A stretch of 64,000 nucleotides of DNA from Hyphomicrobium_A sp963782555 (lineage in GTDB: Bacteria; Pseudomonadota; Alphaproteobacteria; Rhizobiales; Hyphomicrobiaceae). A program made the position numbers and the translations under genes. Below, piece after piece: positions 34,313 to 45,222 of the stretch. Within the stretch, counting starts at the first letter, position 1, and each line of letters begins with the position of its first letter. The notes below the pieces were generated by a model, which worked only from the letters and a program-made list of their open reading frames with translations, was not told the DNA's origin and made no database searches. The stretch covers positions 124,001 through 188,000 of the forward strand of contig CAWAKB010000003.1 of assembly GCA_963782555.1 (NCBI GenBank), read 5' to 3'.

Positions 34313-34386
34313 CGCTTTCATGCACAGACCTGTTGGTAAGGATTGTCGGGACCGGCTCACACGCGCCGCAACCCGTCGGCCGCCGC

Positions 34387-36336
<1,950 letters not shown>

Positions 36337-36419
36337 GACTGAATTTCCTCCCACGTCTTTGTTTGGACGTGATTATGGAGGGCATGATGAAAGACTGCAA
36401 TTTCCCAATTCGTCTAAGC

Positions 36420-36836
36420 TCAAACTCCCATCAAGCCGATCACCGCGCCTTGCAGGAGGAGCACGCCCAGCCAGTGGCCGCCATCGATCAAAGTCAGCGC
36501 GCGCTTGGTGCCTTGGAAGGCATTGTTGACGGCAAGCGTGGTAATCACGAACCCGAGCCACACGAAGAAGGCCGAGATCACTCCGTTCCTGAAGGTGACC
36601 TCGCCCGGGCCGAGATGGCCGATGACGCCGGCCAGCACCCAGGCCATGACCACTAAGGCTATAAAAGAAATGACGAAGGGCACCGGGCTGGGAGCACCCT
36701 TGGTTTGCTCCTCCGTCTTGCCGACGGCGTTGAGCCAAGACTTGGAGAAAAGAACGCCGTACCACAGCCAGCCGAACATGAAGCCGACGACCGCCGCCAC
36801 AACGACCGCGAAGTAGTTGAGACCCGCGAATTCCAT
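36420..36836 (-). CDS. DUF1761 family membrane protein
   Basis: 138 residues with four predicted transmembrane helices (about 5-25, 50-72, 80-102, 115-136). The N-terminal NYFAVVVAAVVGFMFGWLWYGVLF segment (Trp-Tyr-Gly) and KSW are DUF1761 features. Start ATG 36836 has GGAGGAAG at good spacing. It is probably in one transcript upstream of acs's neighbourhood but ends 83 bases from the acs start. Function unknown. Confidence 0.8.
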   Translation of the reverse strand: MEFAGLNYFAVVVAAVVGFMFGWLWYGVLFSKSWLNAVGKTEEQTKGAPSPVPFVISFIALVVMAWVLAGVIGHLGPGEVTFRNGVISAFFVWLGFVITTLAVNNAFQGTKRALTLIDGGHWLGVLLLQGAVIGLMGV

Positions 36837-36913
36837 TGCGCTTCCTCCCGCCGCACCCTTTGCATGCACAAGAAACATAGCAGTTCGGCGCAGAGCCGTC
36901 CGGCGTCGCGGTC

Positions 36914-37597
36914 CTAGCCCGCAAAGCCCCACACGGTGGTGCGCTTGATCTCGGCGTCCTCCAGGTCGCGCGTCACGGGAACGCGGTACTCGGCAAGCGC
37001 TGCGAACCTGTCTTTGGGAAAATAGTTGCGCTGCGGATCGCCAACGAGGACCCGCGCGCCTGTGGCGGCCACCGCCTCGAGGCAGGCCAGAACGCGGTCG
37101 GCAAGCGCGCGCTCATAGAACAGATCGCCCACGAGGATCACGTCGGCTGCGGGCAAATCCTCAAGCAAATCATCAGCCGTCGTCTCGATGGCGACGCCGT
37201 TCGCCGTTGCGTTGAGTCTGATCGCCGCCAAGGCCATGACGTCGATGTCGGCAGCAAGCACGGCTCGCGCGCCGGCCTTCATGGCGGCGATGGCCGACAG
37301 GCCCGAGCCCGAGCCCAAATCCAGGACGTGCTTGCCGGCAACCTCTTCTGCGTTGTCGAGTAAATAGCGCGCGAGCGCCTGGCCGCCGGCCCAGGCAAAG
37401 GCCCAATAGGGCGGCGGCACATTGAGGGCGCCGAGCTCGTCTTCCGTCTTCTGCCAGATCGCCAGCAATTCTTCAGCGAGATGCAGCGCTATCTCCGGCA
37501 CGAGCGGCGGTCTCATAAGCTTGGTGTTGGCGCAGATGAAGGCCTCGGCCGATGGGCGGTCGTCTGGATCAAGCGGAGCCTCGCCGAGCGCGCTCAT
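36914..37597 (-). CDS. class I SAM methyltransferase, METTL20/ETFB lysine methyltransferase-like
   Basis: 227 residues. The N-terminal FICANTKLMRPPLVPEIALHL and PPPYWAFAWAGGQALARYL segments, followed by the SAM motif VLDLGSGSGLSAIAAMKAGA and the post-I/motif IV-like DVILVGDLFYE, match the ETFBKMT/METTL20 group. Alphaproteobacterial members are known to methylate lysines on the electron transfer flavoprotein beta subunit. Specificity here is inferred. The ATG overlaps the stop of the EVE gene as ATGA. Confidence 0.72.
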   Translation of the reverse strand: MSALGEAPLDPDDRPSAEAFICANTKLMRPPLVPEIALHLAEELLAIWQKTEDELGALNVPPPYWAFAWAGGQALARYLLDNAEEVAGKHVLDLGSGSGLSAIAAMKAGARAVLAADIDVMALAAIRLNATANGVAIETTADDLLEDLPAADVILVGDLFYERALADRVLACLEAVAATGARVLVGDPQRNYFPKDRFAALAEYRVPVTRDLEDAEIKRTTVWGFAG

Positions 37598-38031
37598 GCC
37601 TTCATCTTCTTTGCGTCGAGCCCGCCCATGCGGCAGACCTCGGCCCATTCGGCCGCCGTCACAGGTTGCACCGACAGCCGCGAGTTCACGACGAGCATCA
37701 TCTTGGCAAGCTTGGGGTTGTCCTTGATGGCCACGAGCGAGACTGGCCGCGGCATGTCGCGCACGGCGCGCACGTCCACACACTCCCAGGTGCCCGTGCC
37801 GTCTTTGGAGTCGGGATGGGCGAGCGCCGAGATCCGCATGATCCCGACCACCTCCTTGCCCTCGTTGGAGTGATAGAAGAAGCCGAGGTCCCCAAGCTTC
37901 ATCGCCCGCATGTTGTTGCGGGCCTGATAGTTGCGCACACCGTCCCATGGCTCGCCCGCCTTGCCGCGCGCTTTCAGCATCTGCCAAGAGAACACGTCCG
38001 GCTCGGACTTGAACAGCCAATAGGCGCTCAT
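37594..38031 (-). CDS. EVE domain protein
   Basis: 145 residues forming an EVE (PUA-like) domain: YWLFKSEPDVFSWQML, WDGVRNYQARNNMRAMKLGDLGFFYHSNEG, VGIMRISALAHPD. EVE domains bind modified bases in nucleic acids; the housekeeping bacterial type (thymocyte nuclear protein 1-like) has no proven target. ATG 38031 has GAGGGG upstream. Translationally coupled to the methyltransferase behind it. Confidence 0.88.
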   Translation of the reverse strand: MSAYWLFKSEPDVFSWQMLKARGKAGEPWDGVRNYQARNNMRAMKLGDLGFFYHSNEGKEVVGIMRISALAHPDSKDGTGTWECVDVRAVRDMPRPVSLVAIKDNPKLAKMMLVVNSRLSVQPVTAAEWAEVCRMGGLDAKKMKA

Positions 38032-38134
38032 CGCACCCCTCATCCCCGCTTGAGAGCACGGCCGACCAACTCGCGCAGCTGGTGCTCTCCGTCAAGCCGC
38101 CGCAGAGATCGCGGAGACTATCGCGGGGCGCGCC

Positions 38135-38542
38135 TCAGGCAAACACAATCGTGCGGCGAATGAGAAAGACGCCGACGAAGCTCGCGCCCACCGCCAGGAC
38201 CTTGGCCACGAGCGCGGAGAGCCCGAGGACGCCCGTCGCGGCCGCGATAACCCCCGCCGTCACCGCCAGGCCGATGAGGCCGCTCGCCACGAACTCGCTG
38301 AAAAGGCGGTGCGCGGACTTCTTTGAGCGCACGGCACTGAATACGAAATGCCGCGACAGAAAATAGTGGAGCACGATGCCGCAACTATAGCCGACGACTC
38401 CCGCCAACGTCGGTAACCGGAGGGCGCCGTTGAGGCCAAGGAAGACGGCAAAATCGAGGGCTAGCGCCAGCACGCTGACAATGGCGTAGCGCGAAAGTTG
38501 CGGCACCACGGCAAGAGGCGGCAGTTGGTGATCGGCGCTCAC
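38135..38542 (-). CDS. GtrA family membrane protein
   Basis: 135 residues with four transmembrane helices (about 17-37, 42-62, 78-100, 106-132). GtrA-like proteins are thought to flip or translocate polyprenyl-linked sugars. It begins with GTG at 38542, overlapping the stop of the FAD oxidoreductase gene (GTGA), so the two are coupled. This suggests a role in envelope glycan assembly. Confidence 0.85.
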   Translation of the reverse strand: MSADHQLPPLAVVPQLSRYAIVSVLALALDFAVFLGLNGALRLPTLAGVVGYSCGIVLHYFLSRHFVFSAVRSKKSAHRLFSEFVASGLIGLAVTAGVIAAATGVLGLSALVAKVLAVGASFVGVFLIRRTIVFA

Positions 38543-40044
38543 GCGGCAGGCCTAACGCGGCGCGGCACTTGGCGCACGCTTTTCAGGGCTTCGTCGGCGC
38601 TGGAGACGCCGGCCTCGTGATATTCCGCGTCCTCGTTGACGTTCCATACGTCGTAGACCGCCTCGTCCGCCAGAATGTTCTTGACGGTCAGCATGGCCGT
38701 CATCATCGCGTGGTCCTGATTGTTGTACTTGTGCATGCCGTTGCGGCCGACGAGATGCAGCGTCGGATAGTGGGCGGCGATATCCTCGCGGATCGTGTCG
38801 ATGTGCATCTTGTACTCGTCGTCGTAGACCGGATAGGCCTTCTTCTGGCGCACCACGCAGCCGTCCTTCACGTCCTCCTCGGTCGCCAGGCCGATTGCGG
38901 CGAGCTCGCGTTTGGCAAGCGCGATGAGATCGTCGTCGCTCGAGGTCCACAAGCCGTCACCCTCGAAGCAGAAGTACTCCAGCCCCAGGCAGGAGAGCTT
39001 CTCGTCGGGGACCATCTCCGGCGACCAGGAGCGGAAATTCTGGATGCGGCCCACACGCACGCTCGGCTCGTGGATGTAAATCCAGTTGTCGGGAAAGAGG
39101 TCGGGCTTGTCGACGATCAGCGCCACCGTGATGAAGTCGCGATAGCGCAGCTTCTCGGCAGCCGATGCACTCGCCGGCCGCGGCTCGATTGATGCCATCA
39201 GCTCGCGGATCGGCGCCGAGGAGATGACGTGCTTGGCGGTAAAGACGCGCTCGGCATCCCCGTTGCGCGCCGTGATCGTCCAGAGGCCGGCAGGCTCGTT
39301 CCACCTAAGGCTGTGAAGTTTGTGTCCCATATGGATCGTGCCGCCCTGCGCCACCACCTTGGCGGTGGCCGCATCCCACATCATGCCGGGACCGCGGCGT
39401 GGATACTGAAAGCTCTCGATCAGAGTCTTGATGACCTTGTCGCCATCTTGCGCGCCGGGCGTCGCATTGACGGAGCGGCGCAGAGCATTGGCCATTGCGC
39501 TCCACAAATCGAGACCTTTGATGCGCTGTGCGGCCCAGTCGGCGGAGATCTCCTCGCACGGCATGCCCCACACCTTTTCGGTGTAGGTCTTGAAGAAGAT
39601 GGAGAACAGCCGGTCGCCGAACTGGTTGGAGACCCAGTCGCGGAATGTTTCAGGATTCTCGTTGGGGAACGCTTGTCGGTACGCGTACGACATCACGCAC
39701 ATCGTGCTCTCGACCACGCCGAGGTTGCTCAACGCCTCGAACGCCTTCAGCGGATAGGAGTAGTGCTTGCCGTCGTAGTAGATGCGGCTCAGGCGCGGGC
39801 GGTCGATGAAGTCGTCGGGGAGGATCTCGTGCCAGAGATCGACCACCTCCTTGGACTTGGAAAAGAATCGGTGTCCGCCGATGTCGAACAGGAAGCCGTT
39901 ATAGTTAACCGTGCGGCTGATGCCGCCGACGTAGGTGGGGTCAGCCTCGATTACGGTCGTCGCGACATTGGCCTTCGTCAGCAGATAGGCCGCTGTCAGC
40001 CCCGCCGGTCCGGCCCCGATGACGAAGACATCGGTGTGCTCCAC
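38539..40044 (-). CDS. NAD(P)/FAD-dependent oxidoreductase, UDP-galactopyranose mutase/amine-oxidase-like
   Basis: 501 residues from a GTG at 40044 with GGAGGATT upstream. The N-terminal dinucleotide fold is DVFVIGAGPAGLTAAYLLTKA, with GGISRTVNYNGFLFDIGGHRFFSKS following, and the C-terminal FAD contact is HLVGRNGMHKYNNQDHAMMTAM. It resembles UGM-like flavoenzymes found in polysaccharide clusters, where the exact reaction is often unknown. Coupled to gtrA and divergent from an STT3-like gene, which supports a sugar-related role. Confidence 0.75.
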   Translation of the reverse strand: MEHTDVFVIGAGPAGLTAAYLLTKANVATTVIEADPTYVGGISRTVNYNGFLFDIGGHRFFSKSKEVVDLWHEILPDDFIDRPRLSRIYYDGKHYSYPLKAFEALSNLGVVESTMCVMSYAYRQAFPNENPETFRDWVSNQFGDRLFSIFFKTYTEKVWGMPCEEISADWAAQRIKGLDLWSAMANALRRSVNATPGAQDGDKVIKTLIESFQYPRRGPGMMWDAATAKVVAQGGTIHMGHKLHSLRWNEPAGLWTITARNGDAERVFTAKHVISSAPIRELMASIEPRPASASAAEKLRYRDFITVALIVDKPDLFPDNWIYIHEPSVRVGRIQNFRSWSPEMVPDEKLSCLGLEYFCFEGDGLWTSSDDDLIALAKRELAAIGLATEEDVKDGCVVRQKKAYPVYDDEYKMHIDTIREDIAAHYPTLHLVGRNGMHKYNNQDHAMMTAMLTVKNILADEAVYDVWNVNEDAEYHEAGVSSADEALKSVRQVPRRVRPAA

Positions 40045-40231
40045 GCCAATCCTCCAGCTGCTCGTCCCGCGCCCCCGCGGCAAGGCGCCGCGCGGGCACC
40101 CCCGTCCGCGATGGCTTGGCAAGCTAGGGCCCAACGCTGAAGAAACTCTTGCGCCAATCGACGACGGAGGAGGGCAAATTCCCGGCTTTTACAGGCCCTC
40201 AAGCGCGCTCAGCTAATGTCCGGCGCAACCG

Positions 40232-42046
40232 ATGAGAGGTGTATCGATGGCGTTGTCGGCAGCGAGCGATCGCCGGCGCATCTGGACGTTTGCGGCAATG
40301 GAGCGCGTGCCGCTTCTCGTCTGGTGCGCGCTCGGCGTCGCGCTCTTTGCCGCGCTCGTCTTCTGGTTCGATCCTTCGCGCCTCTTGACCTCGCTCGGCG
40401 ACACCGACGACGCCACGCGCCTCATCGAGGTGCGCGAGCTGATGGCCGGCGCGCCCTGGCACGACATGACGCTCCCCCGCTTCGGCGGCGCCCATCCCCT
40501 CGTGTCGCATTGGTCGCGACTGATCGACGTCCCGCTCGCTGTGCTTCTCTCCACATTCGAGCTGGTTCTACCGCCCACGCTGGCCGAGCTTGTCGTGCGT
40601 GCGCTCTGGCCCCTCCTGGTGCTGCTGGCGTTCGTCTATCTGCTCGCCCGCGAGGCCGAGATCCGCGGCGGGCACGCGGCGGCGCTCGTGTCGATCCCGC
40701 TCACAGTCACCTGCCTCATCGGCATCGTGCAGTTCCTGCCCGGACGCATCGACCACCACAACTTGATCATCCTGTGCGCGGTCATCGGCATTCTGCGCTT
40801 GGCCCGCAGCTTCGACGACGCGGGTGCCGGCTGGAGCGCTGGATTTCTGCTCGGCCTCGGCACCGCGGTCGGCTTCGAAGCGTTGGCGCTAACGGCGGCG
40901 AGCCTCGGTGCCGCCATGCTCTTCGGCGCCCTCCCGGGGCGCTCTCTGCTCGGCCCCTCGCGCGCCGCAGTCACCTTTGGCGCCACGCTCGCCACCGCGC
41001 TCGCACTCACCGGCGCGCCGGATGATCTCTTGGTCTCCCACTGCGATGCGCTGTCGTTCAACATCGTCTTGCTTTCCGCGACGAGCGCGCTCGGCGTGTG
41101 CGTTGTGCAGGCGCTGGAGGACCGCCTGTCGCCAGCGATCAAAATCGCATTCCTCGCCGCTGCCGGGCTCATCAGCCTGGCGCTCTATGCGCGTGCCGAG
41201 CCCGCGTGCCTCGCAGGGCCCTTCGGCGAGGTCGACCCTGCGGTATTTCGGGTCTGGCTCGGCGGCGTGTCGGAAACGCAGAGCATGCTCTCGATGGGGT
41301 CAAAGCTGCCGCTCTTGGGCGGTATGGCGCTCGTCTACTTCCTGGCAGGGGGCTATTGCGGCTTCAAGCTCCTGCAAAGCAATCGCGACCAGGGCTTGCG
41401 CTTCCACATGATTGCCTTTCTCCTCGCCATCCCGATGAGCTTCTGGCAGATCAAGCTGCTTCCGTACGCGACGTATCTGCCGATCCCGCTGCTCGCGATC
41501 TGGCTGGCGCGGCCGCCGCAGCACGCGCGTGCCGCCTTGAACAAGCGCACCATCGCGGCGACCGTTTTTGGCGTGCTCCTCGCCACGGGCGCTGCAGCCT
41601 GGCTGCTCTTGTCGCTTGCCGCTCCGTCGACACGCCGTGTGAAGGAGACACTCGCGCCCGTTCAGAGCTGCCAGTCGACCGCCGCCATCACGCCGCTTGC
41701 GCATCTGCCGAAGGGCCTCGTCGTCGCAGACGTCAATCTCGGCCCCTACCTGGTCGCGCTCACACATCTCGACGTGCTCGCCGCGCCCTATCACCGCCTG
41801 GGCAAGCAGATCATCGAGGCCGACCGCATCCTGCACGCCTCGCCGCAGGAGGCCCAGCAACAGCTCAACGCCATCGGCGCACGCTACGTGATCACCTGCA
41901 AAGGCCTCGATTCGACGACAACGCCGGGACACGTTCCCGCCGATGCTTTGCAGAGCCTGCTGTTTGCCGGCAAACCGCCGGCGTTCCTCGAGGCCGTCCC
42001 GCTCGACGGGACGACGCCGCTCAAAGTCTGGCGCGTCAAGTCCTGA
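40232..42046 (+). CDS. GT-C fold membrane glycosyltransferase-like protein (STT3/PMT-like)
   Basis: 604 residues with roughly 11-13 transmembrane helices. The first periplasmic loop carries an acidic GDTDD (56-60) and WHDMTLPRFG, followed by PGRIDHHNL, features of STT3/PMT-type lipid-sugar glycosyltransferases. A soluble C-terminal part (about 475-604) contains four cysteines at most. The acceptor is unknown. MALSAAS at 40247 is an alternative start. Divergent from the FAD oxidoreductase gene. Confidence 0.72.
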   Translation: MRGVSMALSAASDRRRIWTFAAMERVPLLVWCALGVALFAALVFWFDPSRLLTSLGDTDDATRLIEVRELMAGAPWHDMTLPRFGGAHPLVSHWSRLIDVPLAVLLSTFELVLPPTLAELVVRALWPLLVLLAFVYLLAREAEIRGGHAAALVSIPLTVTCLIGIVQFLPGRIDHHNLIILCAVIGILRLARSFDDAGAGWSAGFLLGLGTAVGFEALALTAASLGAAMLFGALPGRSLLGPSRAAVTFGATLATALALTGAPDDLLVSHCDALSFNIVLLSATSALGVCVVQALEDRLSPAIKIAFLAAAGLISLALYARAEPACLAGPFGEVDPAVFRVWLGGVSETQSMLSMGSKLPLLGGMALVYFLAGGYCGFKLLQSNRDQGLRFHMIAFLLAIPMSFWQIKLLPYATYLPIPLLAIWLARPPQHARAALNKRTIAATVFGVLLATGAAAWLLLSLAAPSTRRVKETLAPVQSCQSTAAITPLAHLPKGLVVADVNLGPYLVALTHLDVLAAPYHRLGKQIIEADRILHASPQEAQQQLNAIGARYVITCKGLDSTTTPGHVPADALQSLLFAGKPPAFLEAVPLDGTTPLKVWRVKS

Positions 42047-42053
42047 CGCGCGC

Positions 42054-43049
42054 TCAGTCCTCGGCCTTGAGCGGCCGCTGCATAAGGCGGCCGATGGCGT
42101 CGGCGACCGTGGCGCGGCCCTCGACGACGTCGCACACGGCAAAGGAGATCGGCATGTCGATGCCGCGCTCGGTCGCGATGCGCCGCACGGCCACCGCCGT
42201 GTAGACGCCTTCCGTCACCGCAATCTTGCCCTCAAGCGCCTCGGCAACGCTCTCGCCTTTCCCCAGCGCGCGCCCCAACGACATGTTGCGTGACTGCCGG
42301 CTGCCGCAAGTGAGAATGAGGTCGCCGAGCCCGGAGAGCCCGGTCAGCGTCTCGGGCCGCGCGCCCAGCGCCTCGCCGAAGCGGCGCATCTCGGCAAAGC
42401 CGCGCGTGACGAGCGCGGCATGCGCGCTGGCACCCAGGCCCTGCCCCTCGACGATGCCGGCGGCGATCGCCAGCACGTTCTTGATGGCGCCGCCAAGCTC
42501 GACACCGACGATGTCGCTGGTCCAGTAGAGACGCAGCTTGCGGCTGCCCAAACGCTCGGCCAGGAGACGGCCCAATGCCTCGTCGCCGCAGGCGATGGTC
42601 AGCGCCGTGGGCAGATCGCGCGCCACGTCGGCGGCGAAGCTCGGGCCCGACAGGGCCGCGCGCATCGATTCGGGCGCGGCCTCGGCAACGACGTCGCCCA
42701 TGAGGCGTCCGGTAGCCTGCTCGATGCCCTTGGAGCACAGCACCATCGGCTGTCCGGGGCGCAGGTGCGGCCTGAGGCCCTCGGACACGGCGCGGACATA
42801 TTGCGCCGGGGCGACCATCAGCAGTGCATCGCAGCCAGCGACCTCGGCCAGCTTGTGGGTAGCACGGATACCCGCATCGAGCGTCACCCCGGGCAGGAAG
42901 GCTTCGTTGACGTGGCGCTCATTGATGCCGGCGACGACGTCCGCCTCTCGTGCCCATAAGAGCACCTCGCGGCCGGCGCGGCGCAGCGCCTGCGCCAGCG
43001 CCGTGCCCCAGGCTCCGCCCCCGACGATGCCGACGCTGTCGATCTTCAA
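42054..43049 (-). CDS. gpsA: glycerol-3-phosphate dehydrogenase [NAD(P)+]
   Basis: Reduces dihydroxyacetone phosphate to sn-glycerol-3-phosphate for phospholipids. 331 residues with GIVGGGAWGTALAQALRRAG at the N-terminus, LLWAREADVV, KGIEQATGRLM, GPSFAADVARDLPTALT and the active-site ELGGAIKNVLAIAAGIVEGQGLG. Standard length. It follows tsaD by 52 bases on the same strand, an arrangement common in Rhizobiales. Confidence 0.95.
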   Translation of the reverse strand: MKIDSVGIVGGGAWGTALAQALRRAGREVLLWAREADVVAGINERHVNEAFLPGVTLDAGIRATHKLAEVAGCDALLMVAPAQYVRAVSEGLRPHLRPGQPMVLCSKGIEQATGRLMGDVVAEAAPESMRAALSGPSFAADVARDLPTALTIACGDEALGRLLAERLGSRKLRLYWTSDIVGVELGGAIKNVLAIAAGIVEGQGLGASAHAALVTRGFAEMRRFGEALGARPETLTGLSGLGDLILTCGSRQSRNMSLGRALGKGESVAEALEGKIAVTEGVYTAVAVRRIATERGIDMPISFAVCDVVEGRATVADAIGRLMQRPLKAED

Positions 43050-43101
43050 GGGGATCCCCTCTCTTTAAGTCGCGACCTCACTGTCTAACATGCGCCGCAG
43101 C

Positions 43102-44188
43102 TTATGCCTTCACGCCGGCCCCAATGGCAGGCTGCGCGTCGCGATCGAGCGGCCACCGGGGGCGCACGGACGCGTTCAGTTGATCAGTGAGGCCAAGCGC
43201 CAAACGCTCAGCCCCGGCCCACGCGATCATTGCCGCGTTGTCGCTACACAATTCGACGGGGGGCACGTGGAAGGTGAAGCCGCGCGCGGTTGCAAGATCG
43301 CTCAGGGCGGCGCGCAGGTGCGTGTTCGCTGCCACGCCGCCGGCAACGACGAAATGGTGGAGATCGGATGCAGCGTCCATCGCCCGCGCGCAGCGGTCCG
43401 CAACCGAACTCGGTGACGGCGGCCTCAAAGGCAGCGGCGATGTCGGAGACGTCCTGCGGCTGCAACGGTGCGAGCCTCTCCGCCGTGCGTCGCACCGCCG
43501 TCTTGAGGCCCGCAAAGGAGAAATGCAGCTCCGCACGCCCGAGCATCGGACGGGGTAGATCGAAGCGCCTTGCATCGCCCATGCGCGCAGCCTGCTCCAC
43601 CGCGGGCCCGCCCGGAAAGCCGAGACCAAGAAGCTTCGCCGTCTTGTCGAAGGCCTCGCCCAGCGCGTCGTCGATGGTGGTGCCGAGACGCACGTATTCG
43701 CCGACGCCGTGCACGATCAAGAGCTGGGTATGCCCGCCGGAGACCAGTAGCAGCAGGTAAGGCGGAGCTAGGCCCTCGGTCAGCCCGACGGTCAGCGCAT
43801 GGGCCTCCAGGTGATGGATGGCGAGGAACGGCAGCCGGCCGGCCAGCGCAATCGCCTTGCCCGTGACGAGCCCGACGATGAGCCCACCGATCAGCCCCGG
43901 CCCGGCTGTCGCAGCGACGGCATCGAGATCGCCGAAGCCAATGCCCGCCTTCCGCAACGCCTCATGCGTCAGAATATCGAGGCATTCGACGTGCGCGCGC
44001 GCGGCAATTTCCGGTACCACGCCGCCATACGGCCGGTGGCGCTCCCACTGCGTGCGCACCACATTGGAAAGGATTCGGCCCCGCCCGTCGGGCAAACGCT
44101 CGACCACGGCCGCGGCTGTCTCGTCGCAGCTCGTCTCGAGCCCCAGAACGAGAGCCCCTTCGCTCAAGCGTTGCCGGCCGTTATCCAT
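43102..44188 (-). CDS. tsaD: tRNA threonylcarbamoyltransferase TsaD, with an apparent one-base frameshift
   Basis: TsaD makes the t6A37 modification of ANN-decoding tRNAs. The N-terminal 240 residues are canonical: LGLETSCDETAAAVV, HHLEAHALT, LLVSGGHTQL, DDALGEAFDKTAKLLGLGFPGGPAVE. After AAAFEAAVTE the frame goes wrong, while the frame shifted by one base carries the missing VADRCARAM, VVAGGVAANTHLRAAL and CSDNAAMIAWAG motifs to a stop at 43102. Removing one base near 43407-43410 restores a 361-residue protein, the normal length. Because TsaD is usually essential, a sequencing or assembly indel is likely. Divergent from hemC. Confidence 0.9.
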
Positions 44189-44292
44189 GGGACGCGTGCG
44201 AGCCTCGGTTTGCCTTCCCGGTGCGGCGCGGGCATTAATGGCGCCGCATCATCAAAGCTTGGGCCTGTCGCCTAGCACCCGGAGAGAACGGC

Positions 44293-45222
44293 TTGCAAGC
44301 AGCCAAGGTCCGCATCGGCACGCGTGGCTCGCCGCTGGCGCTGGCACAGGCGCACCTAGTGCGCCGCCGGCTCGCCCAGGCGCACGGCCTTAACGATGAC
44401 GCATGCGAGATCGTGGTCATCAAGACAAGCGGCGACCGCATCACCGATCGCCCCCTGGCGGAAGCGGGCGGCAAGGGGCTCTTTACCAAGGAGATCGAGG
44501 AGGCGCTGCTGGCCGGCATCATCGATCTCGCCGTCCACTCCATGAAGGACATGCCTACCGTGCTGCCCGACGGTCTTGTTATCGGCGCCACCTTGGAGCG
44601 CGAGGATCCGCGCGATGCCTTTATCAGCGTGACGCACGCCGCCGTCGCCGACGTTCCCACCGGGTCGAGGATCGGCACCTCGTCGCTACGCCGCCAGGCG
44701 CAACTCCTCCACCGGCGCCCCGACCTCAAGGTCGTGCCCTTCCGCGGCAACGTGGAGACGCGGCTCAAGAAGCTCGCCGAGGGGCAGGCCGACGCCACTT
44801 TCCTTGCCTGCGCCGGGCTCAACCGGCTCGGCCTCGCCCGCCACATCACCGCTGTCATCGAGACCGAGGTCATGCTGCCCGCAGTCGCGCAAGGTGCGAT
44901 CGGGATCGAGATCAGGGCCGACGACGCCGACACCGCGCGGCTCGTCGCGCCATTGAACGACGCGGCGACGGCGCTGTGCGTCGCGGCTGAGCGCGCCTTC
45001 CTCGCAACGCTCGAGGGTTCCTGCCGCACGCCGATTGCCGGCCTCGCCGAGCTGCGCGGCGGTGCTTTACATTTTCGCGGCGAGATTCTCACGCCGGACG
45101 GAACGCAATGCCACGCAACACAGCGCAGCGGTCCTGCGCAGAGCGCGTCGCGACTTGGCGAAGAGGCCGCACGCGAGCTTCTTGCCCGCGCCGGGCCCGA
45201 CTTCTTTCGCTCGATCGCCTGA
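44293..45222 (+). CDS. hemC: porphobilinogen deaminase (hydroxymethylbilane synthase)
   Basis: Polymerises four porphobilinogens into hydroxymethylbilane in heme synthesis. 309 residues, TTG start at 44293 with GGAGAG upstream. Motifs: KVRIGTRGSPLALAQA, IKTSGDRITDRPLAEAGGKGLFTKEIEEAL (in parts), VHSMKDMPT, GTSSLRRQAQL, RGNVETRLKKL, and LEGSCRTPI with the Cys carrying the dipyrromethane cofactor. First gene of hemC-hemD-mic60-hemY. Confidence 0.96.
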   Translation: MQAAKVRIGTRGSPLALAQAHLVRRRLAQAHGLNDDACEIVVIKTSGDRITDRPLAEAGGKGLFTKEIEEALLAGIIDLAVHSMKDMPTVLPDGLVIGATLEREDPRDAFISVTHAAVADVPTGSRIGTSSLRRQAQLLHRRPDLKVVPFRGNVETRLKKLAEGQADATFLACAGLNRLGLARHITAVIETEVMLPAVAQGAIGIEIRADDADTARLVAPLNDAATALCVAAERAFLATLEGSCRTPIAGLAELRGGALHFRGEILTPDGTQCHATQRSGPAQSASRLGEEAARELLARAGPDFFRSIA

